A DNA stretch of 64,000 nucleotides from Sapria himalayana (Eukaryota; Streptophyta; Magnoliopsida; Malpighiales; Rafflesiaceae). Positions 51,855 through 62,819 of this stretch are shown here, piece after piece. The notes below the pieces were generated by a model. The model worked only from the letters and a program-made list of their open reading frames with translations, made no database searches and had not been told where the DNA came from. Position numbers and translations under genes: made by a program. The stretch lies in the NCBI GenBank assembly GCA_029783825.1, contig JAREIK010009560.1:36063-100062 (forward strand), read 5' to 3'. The first letter of the stretch is position 1. Each line of letters opens with the position of its first letter.

Positions 51855-52380
51855 TTGTTTTAAATATAAATAATTTACAATATTTTATAAATTGTGTATA
51901 ATATATAATATTTTATTTTAATTAAATTTTCAAAATCAAAAAATTTTAAATACATTTACACACACACACACACACACAGACACACACAGATATATATAAT
52001 AGTTTCATGTGTAACTTTAAAAATACATTACGTATATAGGTATATGTGTGTGTTTGTGTGGGTGTACAGTAATATATGCATGCATACAAGTATATACTCA
52101 CTACTTTAAAAACGTAGATACATGTGTGAATATATAAAAAGTACAAAAATGCGTATGCTGATATATAATGTATAGTAATGTATATGGATGTATAAATGTG
52201 TGTGTGTGTGTGAGGTAGTGTATATGCACATATATATTTATGCATATATATATATATATATATGTAAATATCAACATTAATTTTGAGAAGAAAAATACTT
52301 GAGCACATAAATATTAACATGTTCTACAAATTCGTGAGAGCATGAGCAAAAAGTGATATTATTGCAAAATACTACTAATC

Positions 52381-52800
52381 CCCCATCTATATCACTTTCC
52401 CTCAAAATTTGATAAGAGTACTACTTGCAATGATAATGTTCATTCAATACTACATACCATGGAGTTACATTTACATTCGGGACACTAATTTGTTCAAAAA
52501 AAATCTATCTAATATCTTCTTCAACAACTCTTTTATCTTCTTTTTCTAGCCTTGATAAGCTATTTCAATCTTGATTATATATACATTTCTTATCTAATAT
52601 CTCTAGTTCAAACTATTGTAATAGTAAAATCCATCAATTCAATCTAGGCATGACATCTTTCTTTTCTATGAGATATTTTATAATAGAATATTTAGCATAT
52701 TGCATGACTTTGGTTCCCACTAATTATGATATTAACTTGCCAAAAGAAAAGATTGTTGATACAAGTTCTTTCTCTATAGTGGTGTAATTCAATTGGGCAT
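52381..52800 (-). pseudogene. Ty3/gypsy RNase H fragment (Tat/Athila-like)
   Basis: From about 52795 downward the minus strand reads LNYTTIEKELVSTIFSFGK, then a broken SYLVGTKV-like block, KYLIEKKDVMPRLN, a stop, and WILLLQ, a stop, FELEI, the conserved core of gypsy RNase H. Further down come an SLSRLEKED stretch near 52560 and VTPWYVVLNE near 52460, which fit the RNase H-integrase linker of Tat/Athila-type elements. The wild-type domain removes RNA from the RNA-DNA hybrid. Numerous stops and an isolated position mark an old fragment of a different lineage from the gypsy element at 43403-47654. No LTR was found on either side. Confidence 0.8.
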
Positions 52801-53351
52801 TTGAGAGTGTGTTGTTATAATAGTATATGATAACTATTTATAAATATTTGTATAATTTATATAAAACTCTTCATAATTATATTTAACAATCTTAGTAACT
52901 ATGTAAACTATTTTTATAACTATATTAATAACTATATATAACAATTTTTTTAACTATATAATATTTTATAACTATATGTGTAATTCTATATAACTATATT
53001 TTTAACAAAATATATCATATGTATAATAATAAATAATTATATATAATTGTATTTTACTATATGTATAACTATATAAATGTTTTATATAACTATATCTTTA
53101 ACTAAAGACATATTTATAACTATATGTGTATAACTATATATAAATATTGTATAACTATGTAATACTCTATATAATTAAATATAACTATATTTGTATCTAT
53201 GTATACATATATGCATTCATAATTAAATCTATATATTTATTTATAACTTTGTATATATTTAAGTATAACTACTATAACTACTTGTATGAATATATCTATA
53301 TATAATTTTATGTTTAATTATATATAACTCTATTTTTATTATATATACTAT
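52801..53351. repeat. AT-rich ACTATATATAAC tandem repeat
   Basis: Degenerate TATAACTATAT repeats. The stretch 53150-53368 is collinear with 56135-56345, showing a longer-period duplication. Confidence 0.75.
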
Positions 53352-53368
53352 AGGTATAAGAACATATA
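53352..53368. repeat. Left target-site duplication of ARF retrocopy
   Basis: AGGTATAAGAACATATA, repeated exactly at 54272-54288. Confidence 0.93.
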
Positions 53369-54271
53369 GAGATTGACCTCCCTCTCTAGTGACCATCTCT
53401 TGAGGTTTATTGATTCTGTTTCTTTTTCTCATCAGATCTCTTTACTGTCATATGACAAATGAATTAGGATTTAGTGGAAGAAATGGGGTTGACGTTCACA
53501 AAGCTATTAAGCATGCTGTTTTCCAACAAGGAGATGAGGATTTTGATGCAAGGTCTTGATGCTGTCGGTAATACAACCATTCCAGTATTAGTTGAAGCTT
53601 TGTGAAATTATCACCACAATTCCTACTATTGACTTCAATGTAGAGACTGTTGAAAACAAAAACATCAATTTCACTATGTGGGAAATTGGGGGACAAGACA
53701 ACATTCACCCTTTCTGGAGGGATTACTTCCAAAATACCTAAGGTCTCATATTTGTGGTGGACAGTAATCACAGAGATTGTGTTATTGAAGCCAATGATGA
53801 GTTGCATAGGATGCTAAACGAGGAAAAGCTTCGCAATGCATTTTTGCTGGTGTTTGCCAATAAGCAAGGTCTTCCCAATGCGATGAATGCAGCTAAAATT
53901 ACTAACAAGCTAGGAATTTACTATCTTTGCCAATGACATTGGTACATTTAGAGCACCTGTGCTACCTCTGGTGATGGTCTCTATGAGGGTCTTGATTGGC
54001 TTTCCAATTACATTGATAGCAAGTCATAAATAATTTTAGCAGGATGAGACAAAATTTGTTGGCATATCTGGATGTGGATCTAATCTTTGCCTACTTTGCC
54101 TGAGTTTTGTTGTGTTATGTGGATTACATCATCTATTTCTAGGGGGATTCAAATTATATTTATATTTATATATTGCATGCCTAAAATGCAATACCTCATT
54201 TACTTTGCTCTAATCTGTTGTAAGCTGAGCTTGTTTGTTTTCTGTTTTGTCTTTTTGCCATTGGATCGGAA
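53369..54271 (+). mobile_element. Retroposed ARF mRNA copy
   Basis: The unit contains a short 5' UTR, the whole intronless coding region and about 240 bp of 3' UTR between perfect 17-bp direct repeats. This is the hallmark of LINE-mediated retroposition. Only a remnant of a poly(A) tail (GGAA) is visible before the right repeat. Confidence 0.92.
53483..54029 (+). pseudogene. ADP-ribosylation factor (ARF1-type) processed pseudogene
   Basis: The full length of an ARF small GTPase, normally about 181 residues and a regulator of vesicle coat assembly on the Golgi, can be followed from ATG at 53483 to TAA at 54027-54029. MGLTFTKL opens it. The P-loop is damaged (GLDAVGNTT, with Asn in place of the essential Lys). 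Near 53601 a TGA and a reading-frame change occur. The frame then resumes with [19 protein letters not shown] (switch II intact), a stop at the QNT position (TAA), [15 protein letters not shown], and FANKQG (the NKQD motif altered to NKQG). Two more stops follow before the C-terminal GLYEGLDWLSN-type end. There are no introns, although plant ARF genes have them. It cannot be functional. Confidence 0.95.
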
Positions 54272-54288
54272 AGGTATAAGAACATATA
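54272..54288. repeat. Right target-site duplication of ARF retrocopy
   Basis: AGGTATAAGAACATATA, identical to 53352-53368. The sequence after it (ACTATAAATAATTAT) continues the AT-rich repeat that was split by the insertion. Confidence 0.93.
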
Positions 54289-54960
54289 ACTATAAATAAT
54301 TATCTTTGACTATATGGATAACTATAAAATATTGTACATAACTATATTTAAAAATATAATTACCAACATATATTTAATATAATTTTTTATAGATTAGTAT
54401 ATAAAAATCCATTTTACCATTTATATAACTATTGATAACTATATGTATACATATATAAAATTATAAGAAAAAATATATATACCTACATGTATAAATATAA
54501 GTATAATTACATATGTAACTATATGTATAACCACATATAACTAAACTATAAATAATTAGATCTTATTATATGTATAACTATAAAAGCTTTATACATAACT
54601 ATATTTAAATACATAATTTATAACATATATTAAATACACATTTGTTTATATTAGTATATAATAATGTATTTTACTATATCTAAACCTATACATAACTATA
54701 TGTATAAATATATAAAATTATATGAAAAAATATATATACCTACATGTATAAATATAAGTACAACCACACGCGTAACTATATGTATAACCACATGTAACTA
54801 TATTTATAATTACATGTATAACAACATACAACATTATGGTTAACTATATGTGTATACCTATATAACACTTTATATAATTAAATATAATATATTTTTAACT
54901 ATGTATACATATATGTAAATCTCTATATTTGTTTATAACTTTGTATACATTTATGTATTA
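54289..54960. repeat. AT-rich tandem repeat, period about 255 bp
   Basis: The stretch starting at 54288 (ACTATAAATAATTATCTTTGA) recurs at 54546 and again near 56350. The block ending ATATATATACCTACATGTATAAATATAAGTA occurs at about 54473 and 54732. Confidence 0.75.
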
Positions 54961-54977
54961 CTACTTATAATTACTTG

Positions 54978-55400
54978 GACTATGGATCAATGCAAAACAA
55001 CATCAGAAATCAGGTATGCTTTGGAATATAGCTATCATGTATTACATTCTTTTTCCTTATAAAACTTATGAATGCTGATAAATTAATCATAAAATTTGAA
55101 ACTTGTAATTATATCACAATGTTCCTATAATAATGAGAGTAATATAAGCTCTAATTTGTTTAACAATTTACACCCTCAATTCATTTGGTACACTCAGGGA
55201 AAGCTACATTAGTTGGTAATGAAATCATGCAATTCTCATGAGTTTGCTACCACTTAAATTGAGGTATTGGAGCTATGGATCAATGCAAAGTAGCCTCACC
55301 AATCATGTATGATTTGAATGATAGTCATCACATACTACTTTCTTTTTCCTTATTAAACTAATGAATGCTGAAAAAATGTTCATAAAATTTAAACTTGTAT
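54978..55400. repeat. Direct duplication of about 130 bp
   Basis: CTATGGATCAATGCAAA..ATCA..TATG, followed by ATTCTTTTTCCTTAT and ATGAATGCTGA, appears at 54978-55110 and again at 55270-55400, a 292-bp offset. No coding potential is apparent. Confidence 0.75.
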
Positions 55401-55569
55401 TCATATTAGGTTCGCTATTATGTTTCTTTCATGGCTAATTTATGAACTTTTATAGACTATTATGCATTTCTATTTAATATTGCTTATCATCTAGTTTGTG
55501 CTTTATTATTCACTTGAAATCTACATGAAAACATTCATTGAGTATCCAAGTTATTTTACTCGCTGAACT

Positions 55570-55970
55570 TGATTAAGTATATGCACATGTACACTACAGT
55601 GTATATGCACATATATTATATGTGCATATACATATATACAGGCATATATGTATAAGTATTTACCAGTGTATATATGTACATACTTGTATATATACACTAC
55701 AGTGTAAATGTACATACATGTACATATATACTATAGTGTATATGTATACACATATATATTTACATATACACTACAATGTATATGTACATTTACTGAGTAT
55801 ATATGTACATATAAATACTTGTACATATATACCAGTATATATGTACATGTACATATATATACTAGTTTATACATATATACTACTATATATGTATATGTAC
55901 ATATATATTAGTATATATGTACATATATACTATAGTATATATGTACATATATATTACAATATATATATTT
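55570..55970. repeat. Palindromic GTACATATATAC minisatellite
   Basis: About 400 bp of units such as TATATGTACATATATACTA. Nearly every unit is self-complementary. The plus-strand open frames (Tyr/Ile/His rich) are repeat artefacts. Confidence 0.9.
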
Positions 55971-57140
55971 ATGACATAAAGTTTGCAAAATCATGGCATA
56001 GAGTTTTTAGTGAAGTAGAATTTAGCATGGTTTGCATTAAATCAAAATTTTGCAAGGTTTGTAGTAATCTAAAACTCTTCATCTGTTATATTTACTGCTA
56101 AATAATATGTGTAAACCTAATATATAAATATTTGTATAACTTTATAAAATTCTATATAATTAAATATAATTATATTTGTAATTATGTATACATATATGTA
56201 AATCAATATATTTGTTTATAACTTTTTATATATTTATGTACAAATACATATAAATACTTGTATGAATATATCTATATATAACTATATGTTTAACTATATA
56301 TAACTATTTATAACTATATATACTATATGTATAATAACATATAAATATAAATAATTGTATCTTATTATATGTATAACTATAAAAACTTTTTACATTTAGA
56401 TTAGGGATTAATCAGCTATAAAATATAAAAAAGTAAAATTTATGATTAATTAAAAATTTATTTTAATACTAAGAAAAAAAGTATTTTTGTTTTAATGAAA
56501 TTATGATTATGAAGTATCTGAAGATGATAACTTATTAATCCAAATAAGTTAGAGGTAAGTGATAGGTTGGTCTGTCAAATATGAGTCTTTATAACCTGTT
56601 AAACTACTTAGACATCAATTATTGTTCTACTTTTTTTAGAGGATATGAATAATCTAGATGTAAAGAGTTTGTAAATATTATATAAACTTTTTTTTCATGA
56701 TATCTAAAATGTCTCGTGATTTGCAGATCTTTACTATTTTTAGTGTATATTAAAGACTATCGTATTTATGATTGTAAATATTATTTTAGATAGGAAAATC
56801 AAATTGCAATCAATATTATTGAAAATTTGTTATGATAGAAAGATTAAGATAATACATAGATGAGTCTTCAGGATCAAATTCTTACATTACAACAAAATAC
56901 ATATGATAATGTATATGATAAAATTTAAAGGTGTATAGATCATAACAGTTAGATTGAAAAATGATCTTATAATTTTTATCATTCTATGACTTAATGATCT
57001 ATAATATTTTTTATGTTTTAGGTTTATTTTGAAAGATTATGTACCATATTTTATTTTATAAGTATTAATATAATTATAAATAAAAGAATTTTTTTTAATG
57101 TTATTTAATTTTTTTAATTCATAATTTTAAATTTTCTATA
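55971..57140. other. Unassigned DNA
   Basis: 56100-56390 belongs to the AT-rich tandem repeat and contains the paralogous unoccupied ARF site. The remainder (56390-57140) is AT-rich with no recognised element. Confidence 0.5.
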
Positions 57141-57392
57141 TACTAGATATGTATGTATATATTTTGTATTTACATTATGTAGACATGTATATACACAATA
57201 ATTTCTTTTTATATACGTGTATATATATATATATATTCAATATGAGAGTATATACACATTGTATGTACATTCTATATACATTATCTAGATATGTATTTAT
57301 TTTGTATATTGTAATACATAATAATTATATTATGTTTATATATAGATACACATAGAAATTAACACATCTATGTTATGTGTAATATATTGATA

Positions 57393-57600
57393 TAATGCTG
57401 CCACCATGCTCAGTACATGCCACCTGCACACACTCTCCAGGAGACATGGCCCACAAGAGTCCAGGGTCTAGGGCTTGGGCCCTTCTGAGGTGGACCAGGT
57501 GCCATGGCCAGGCCCTAACGAGGACATACCTGGCTCTCCTCGTTCAGACCCAGGCTATTCTGGGTTGGGCACGTGCTGAGCTGGGCAATAACCATTCTCA
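57393..57600. other. GC-rich island of unknown origin
   Basis: About 200 bp is strikingly GC-richer than its surroundings, with many CCAGG/CCTGG and GGGCC motifs and an open frame of 89 codons from 57395. The peptide is not recognised. The composition recalls the GC-rich ends of the hAT element at 31252-34818, so a fragment of another hAT end is possible. A captured exon is the alternative. Confidence 0.5.
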
Positions 57601-58527
57601 TCATAATTGTTGGCAAAGATTTCATGAGAACTATCAAGAGTATCTTAATTTCTTTTTTCTTTGAAGTTTGAGGTGATGAATATATATAATATTCATTAGA
57701 TTTATTGCACTATTTTAATTTTTGTATTTATTTTTCACTTGTATCTAGTCTAGGTAGTGTAGTGCTCATATTGATGGCATGCTACAAACACTTTACTTTG
57801 TTATTTAAAAAATAACATCAAGTGTCTTGGGGCAGTCTCCAACATGTTAGCTGAAATGATGGTGGTGATGGCGACATTATCACTTTTATTTCCCCCACTT
57901 TGATATCATGTTCAATAATATAAATATATGCATTTAGGTACCTCATTCCTAATGAAACCAACCCTGTAAAATAGACCAAGTACAAGGCCACACAAAAGAA
58001 GAAAAAATGATGAAAATTTATCTTCGAGAGAATGTTAGATTTATAAGATAGAAAACATGTTGTGATTGAATTAGATCAAGATCATTGAAGATTGTATTAT
58101 TTTGTATGGCACATGTTTTTTTTTGTTTTGCAAGAAAAAAATACTGTTTGTCTAGGCATGTACAATTTTAATTTTCACCAGGAATCTTTTTTTATTTTCT
58201 ATTTGACAATTAGTTTTCATAAAGTCTGAAGCCTTTGCAATTTGTTAATGATACTAGGTTTCTACTTACCATGTAGAGTTGGGTGTTCTGGCAGTGCAAT
58301 ACTGGGCCTCATGTGCTAGCTTTTGTGGTGTGTTGATCTTTCTTTTCAGAGTCATGTGGTGCATGACATGCACTACATATGTACATAAACCGAGTATATA
58401 AGTATAAATATATTTGGTATATACATACATATATACTGAGTGTATACATAGGTATATACCAAGTATGTACAGAAGTGGGTGCATATAATTTTTTGTAGTC
58501 ATGTATATATTGTCATACAGACACGCC

Positions 58528-58573
<46 letters not shown>

Positions 58574-59084
58574 AATATATAATTGCTCGGAGAAGTCTGG
58601 TCATCGTGCATTGCTTGCTGATACAGGTCATAAAAGTCATGGATATTTGACCTTTTCCAAAGCTGTTGCATGAAGATATTTCTTATCCATGCCAGCTAGG
58701 TAGATAGTGGTTGGTCTTAAATCTCTTAGTAATTGTGTAGATATGCAATTATCACATGGTACAAAGAGTATGTATGAGGAAATAAGTTTTATTGCTGTAG
58801 GTTCTGCAATGATTTGTTATAATTGTACTAGGTTTTAGGATGATGATGATGATGCTCATGTACTTTCGTGTAATTTTATTACATCACAAAAATGTATTCA
58901 ATCGGAAGGAAAAATGTATCATTACCTAATTTTTACAAGCTGCGAGTGCCAAGAGGAATATCAGGTCCTATTTGGGGAGAAGTAGCTCGCCGCCTCATCA
59001 AAAACTCATTCAATCTCAAAATGAGTGGTTGGCAGGGAAGTTCATCAGTCAAACATCATCGCCTACTCCACTTTTATTATCAGC
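57601..59084. other. Unassigned DNA with (AC)n run
   Basis: Contains an (AC)n run at 58535-58568 and GTATATACATACATATATACTGAG-type palindromic units at 58375-58475. At 58890-59060, adjoining the GC-rich repeat, a plus-strand stretch reads open in two frames (for example VPRGISGPIWGEV), possibly an exon remnant of the CACTA gene. I do not recognise the protein. Confidence 0.4.
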
Positions 59085-59420
59085 AGCAGCAGCAACGGTA
59101 TCAGCTAGAGTAGCAGCGGCGGCGGTAGTAGTGGCAGTAGTGGTAGCAGCAACAGCAATGGCGGTGGCGGCAATAGTAGTGGCGGCAGCAACAATGGCAA
59201 TAATAGTGGTAGCAGTGGAGGTAGCCACGGCAGTAGCGGCAGCGACAGCAATAGTGGTGGTTGTGGAACTGCATCAGTAGGAGCGGCGGCGATAGCGGCC
59301 ATAGTGTTGGCTGCGGCAACAACAGTGCTAGCAGCATTAGCAGAAGTAGCAGTAGCAGCGGTGGCGACAGCAGCACTGGTAGTAGTAGTAGTAGCAACGA
59401 CAACAGCAGCAAATGCTGTA
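59085..59420. repeat. AGC/GGC trinucleotide-based repeat
   Basis: Inverted counterpart of the GCT/GCC repeats in the three modules of the first CACTA element, here reading GCAGCGGCGGCGGTAGTAGT-like on the + strand. Open frames on both strands are artefacts. Confidence 0.9.
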
Positions 59421-59424
59421 TATA

Positions 59425-59600
59425 ATTACAAATATACGCACATATATTATTGTAGTATTTGTACATATAATACGACAGTATTCTATGTACATATATATTG
59501 AGTATATATGTACTCAGTATATATGTGCATATACACTATAGTATATATGTACATATACACTATAGTATATGTACATATATACTGCAATATTATATATTTA
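59425..59600. repeat. Palindromic GTACATATATAC minisatellite
   Basis: ACTATAGTATATATGTACATATAC-type units lie next to the trinucleotide repeat, as in the modules at 13635-17178. Confidence 0.88.
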
Positions 59601-59615
59601 TCAAAACATAACTTT

Positions 59616-59829
59616 TTTATTTGATTTTTTTTTGATTTTATTCGTTGGTTTAAATTTCGTACAAATATGGTACCTCATTGTTCCCCATACGAAGTTTGTA
59701 TAAGTGAAAGATTTTTACTAGACATGATGCACAGCGACTCAGATAGCTTTGTCATAGTAGAAAGATGGTGATCGGAGGTGCTGAGAAAGATAAAGCAACG
59801 ACAATGCATGGATAGATTATACTTTATGC
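59616..59829 (+). other. Conserved module segment, copy 4
   Basis: Reads IRWFKFRTNMVPHCSPYEV and, further on, DSDSFVIVERW before a stop, then a GGTGATCGGAGG..GAGAAAGATAAAGCAACG..AATGCATGGATAGATTATACTTTATGCA block. The same order is seen on the minus strand in modules 1-3. The last matching bases are TTATGCAC at about 59824-59831; the expected AGTCGGTAGAT is absent because another CACTA end starts here. Confidence 0.7.
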
Positions 59830-59849
59830 ACTACTCACAACAAGAAAAA

Positions 59850-60680
59850 ATTAATTTAGCTAGGGATCAATCCCTAACTAAATTGCGACGGAATAGCTAG
59901 GGAATAACAAGAGATTTATAATTTTTCTTTGAAAAAAAAAATAGCAACGGATTACTGACGAAAATTTTTTCGTAAATTCCATTCAAGAAAAGCGGAGGAT
60001 CTAGCGACAAAAGATTTTTGTAAATTCTGCTCAAGAAAAGAGGGGGATTTAGCGACGGATTTAGCGATAGATTTTCCTTGCTAATTAAATCCTTGATTTA
60101 GCGAAAAATTTAGCGATAGATTTTCCCTTGCTAATTAAATTCTCGATTTAGCGATAGATTTTCCCTTGCTAATTAAATCCTTGATTTAGCGACGGATTTA
60201 GAGATGGATTTTTCCTTGCTAATTAAATCCTCAATTTAGCGATCGATTTAGCGATGAATTTTTATTGCTAATTAATTTCATTATTTAGCGACGGATTTAG
60301 TTACGGATTTTCTCTTCTAATTAAATCCTTGATTTAGCGATGGATTTAGCGATCAATTTTTCCTTGCTAATTAAACCCTCGATTTAGTGATGGATTTAGC
60401 GATGATTTTCCCTTGCTAATTAAACCCTTGATTTAGTGAAGGATATAGCGACGGATTTTTCCTTGCTAAATAAATCCTTGATTTAGCAATGGATTTAGCG
60501 ACGGATTTAGCGATTGATTTTCTCATGCTAAATAAATTCTTGATTTAGCGATGGATTTTTCCTTGCTAATTAAATCATTGATTTAGCGACAGATTTATCT
60601 ACGAAATTTTCTAGCTATTTATTAGCGATGGATTTAGCGACGGAATTTTCCTATCTAATTTAAATCCGTCACTAAATAAT
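59850..60680. repeat. CACTA subterminal tandem repeat
   Basis: About a dozen units of roughly 55-60 bp combine GATTTAGCGACGGATTTAGCGA with TTTTCCTTGCTAATTAAATCC. It is the most regular of the subterminal clusters in the window. Confidence 0.88.
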
Positions 60681-60689
60681 TATCTAAAG

Positions 60690-61740
60690 TTATTTTTTTA
60701 TTAGTTTTATACAATTAGAATCGATAATTCTTTAAATATTTATTTTATCAAAATATATGCATTTAGATAGGGAATTTTCGCTAGCTATTTGGGTTAGTTT
60801 AATTTTCATAGCTAATCATTAATGATATTTTTAAGCATTATTTATTTTAATATTTTATATACTTTTCTATATTAAAGGTATGTCATGGACTATAGATGAG
60901 CAATCCTTGAATGACACGATCTTCTCATATAATAATTAAGATATGATTTTATAAAAAAATTAAAAAATATATAAATACGAATAAAAATTTATATTAAATA
61001 TGTCTAATATAACTATTTTTGATTATAATGTAATTAAAATATTATACTTAATTTTATATGATATATTTATTTATGATATTTAAATATTTTTATTACAAAA
61101 CATTATATATTTTATTATATAATTATAATATTTATAAAATATTTTAATTAATAAATAAAAATAAATAAAAATTTCAACAAATAAAAAACTAAAATAAACA
61201 ATTGTTTGATTAAAAAAAATTATAAAAATATATGAATAAATGAATAAACAAGTAAATATTTATAAAAATAAAAGCATAAAATAATATTTTATGATTATAA
61301 GAATTTTTAAAAAATAATGCCTAAAAGATTAGAAATTTTTGAATTATAAAAAAAATATTAATTTTTCATAAAATTTTTTAAAAAAGTTGTCATTTTAAGA
61401 TTAATATATTGATGTTTAATTATATCAAAAAAAAATTCGATGATTTAAAAATTATATTTCAGTGAGGTTATTAAATAAACACTTCAAACATTAAAATTTA
61501 TAATGATTATAAGATTCAAATTATATGCTTTTATAATTATTTTCATATATATTAATAAAAATAAATCGAATTCTTTATAAATTAATAACCATATAATATA
61601 TAATATGTGTGTGTGAGAATACTTTATTATTATATAATTTTATTTTATTTATTTATTAAATAATATCATTTATGATTAATAAAAATCTATTTCTATTATT
61701 TTATTTAAATTATTTATTTTTTATAATTTTTTTAGTGTTT
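60690..61740. other. AT-rich CACTA interior, no gene
   Basis: Homologous in parts to 8990-9960 and 48720-49560, including the GATTTAAAAATTATATTTCAGTGAGGTTATTAAA-type block near 61440. No open coding sequence is seen. Confidence 0.6.
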
Positions 61741-61759
61741 ATTTTGTTTTTATTTATAA

Positions 61760-61876
61760 CAGTATAGTATATATATAAGGTTTATTAGAAAAAAATGCTA
61801 AAAAATTTTCCTCTCAAGCAATGAAGGAGAGCCGAAATGCGAGGGAGCAACTAGAAATTTATCTCATCTTCGTTAC
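61760..61876 (+). promoter_or_regulatory. Possible promoter and first exon of CACTA gene
   Basis: A TATATATAAGG box-like sequence at about 61770 is followed 50 bp later by ATGAAGGAGAGCC and about 57 bases of open frame, ending at TTACAG next to GTAATAA, a plausible donor site. The position, just inside the subterminal and AT-rich zones, fits an element promoter. There is no direct support beyond these signals. Confidence 0.3.
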
Positions 61877-62203
61877 AGGTAATAATTTCATTGTTCCTTC
61901 TCCTTCGAATGATATATACATATCTCCTTCTCTCTCAATTTGATTACCAGTAGTAGTTTTTGTTTTTATAGAATATTCGAGTATTAGTTTTTTTTTATTT
62001 TCTCTCAATTTTGCTTATTTTAGCTTCTATTTTCATTTCACCTGCATTATTTTAACTCTACACCATTAATGAAACAAAAAATTTCAGTGTAATCTTTGTT
62101 CTTGTATTGTTTAAATATTAGGGTTTATTGATTTCAAAAAATTTCCGTGTAATCTTAGTTCTTTATTTTATGTATTTTAATTTTATGTATTTTAATTTAT
62201 GTA

Positions 62204-62207
<4 letters not shown>

Positions 62208-62264
<57 letters not shown>
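62208..62264. repeat. (TA)n microsatellite
   Basis: Nearly 60 bases of pure TA. Further TA, GTAT and AC runs follow at 62477-62535, 62570-62720 and 62738-62810. Confidence 0.95.
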
Positions 62265-62271
<7 letters not shown>

Positions 62272-62476
62272 ATCATACTTTATACTATTTATTTTATTTA
62301 AAAAATTAACTTTATTTGAATATTTTTCTTGTAAAAATGAAATTATTACATATAGAAGATCAAAGCTAGCTTGTAGTGACTTAAAGATCATTTAAAGGAA
62401 AATCTAAGAGAATGATATTTGTTAAGCATATATATCTTTTAAATATATATATTATGTATGTATGTATGTATATAAG

Positions 62477-62537
<61 letters not shown>

Positions 62538-62819
62538 GTATATATATGGTTGTGTATATGTGTATGTTTGTATAAATACATAAATAAATACATACATACA
62601 TGTGTATGTTTGATATATATATGTGTGTGTGTGTTAGATATATGTGAATATATTTTTATATATAAATATATACATACATATGTATGTTTGTATGTATACT
62701 ATATATGTAAATAAATGTGGTGCACATATTAATGCACACACACACACACTCGCACACTCAAACACACACACATATATACACATGAGTGTGCGTGTGCGTG
62801 TGTGTGTTTGGGATGCCTA

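Larger units (their letters stand above)
48219..59835. mobile_element. CACTA element relative, inverted copy, interrupted
   Basis: Starts with GACTACAAGAAAATATTCATTTAG, almost identical to the reverse complement of the right end of the 13191-23078 element. It is followed by subterminal TTAGCGACGGA/CCCTAGCTAATT motifs to about 48720. The leader-like block (49930-50235) and one composite module (about 59085-59830) match that element in inverted orientation. The other end is not reached: at 59829-59835 the conserved module is cut by another CACTA terminus. The interior is filled by AT-rich tandem repeats and insertions. Confidence 0.8.

Noticed and set aside
54087..54299. 70-codon plus-strand frame after the ARF copy
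   Set aside because: It lies in the retrocopied 3' UTR and runs into the target duplication.
55622..57355. Tyr/Ile/His-rich open frames
   Set aside because: Generated by the palindromic TATGTACATA minisatellite and AT repeats.
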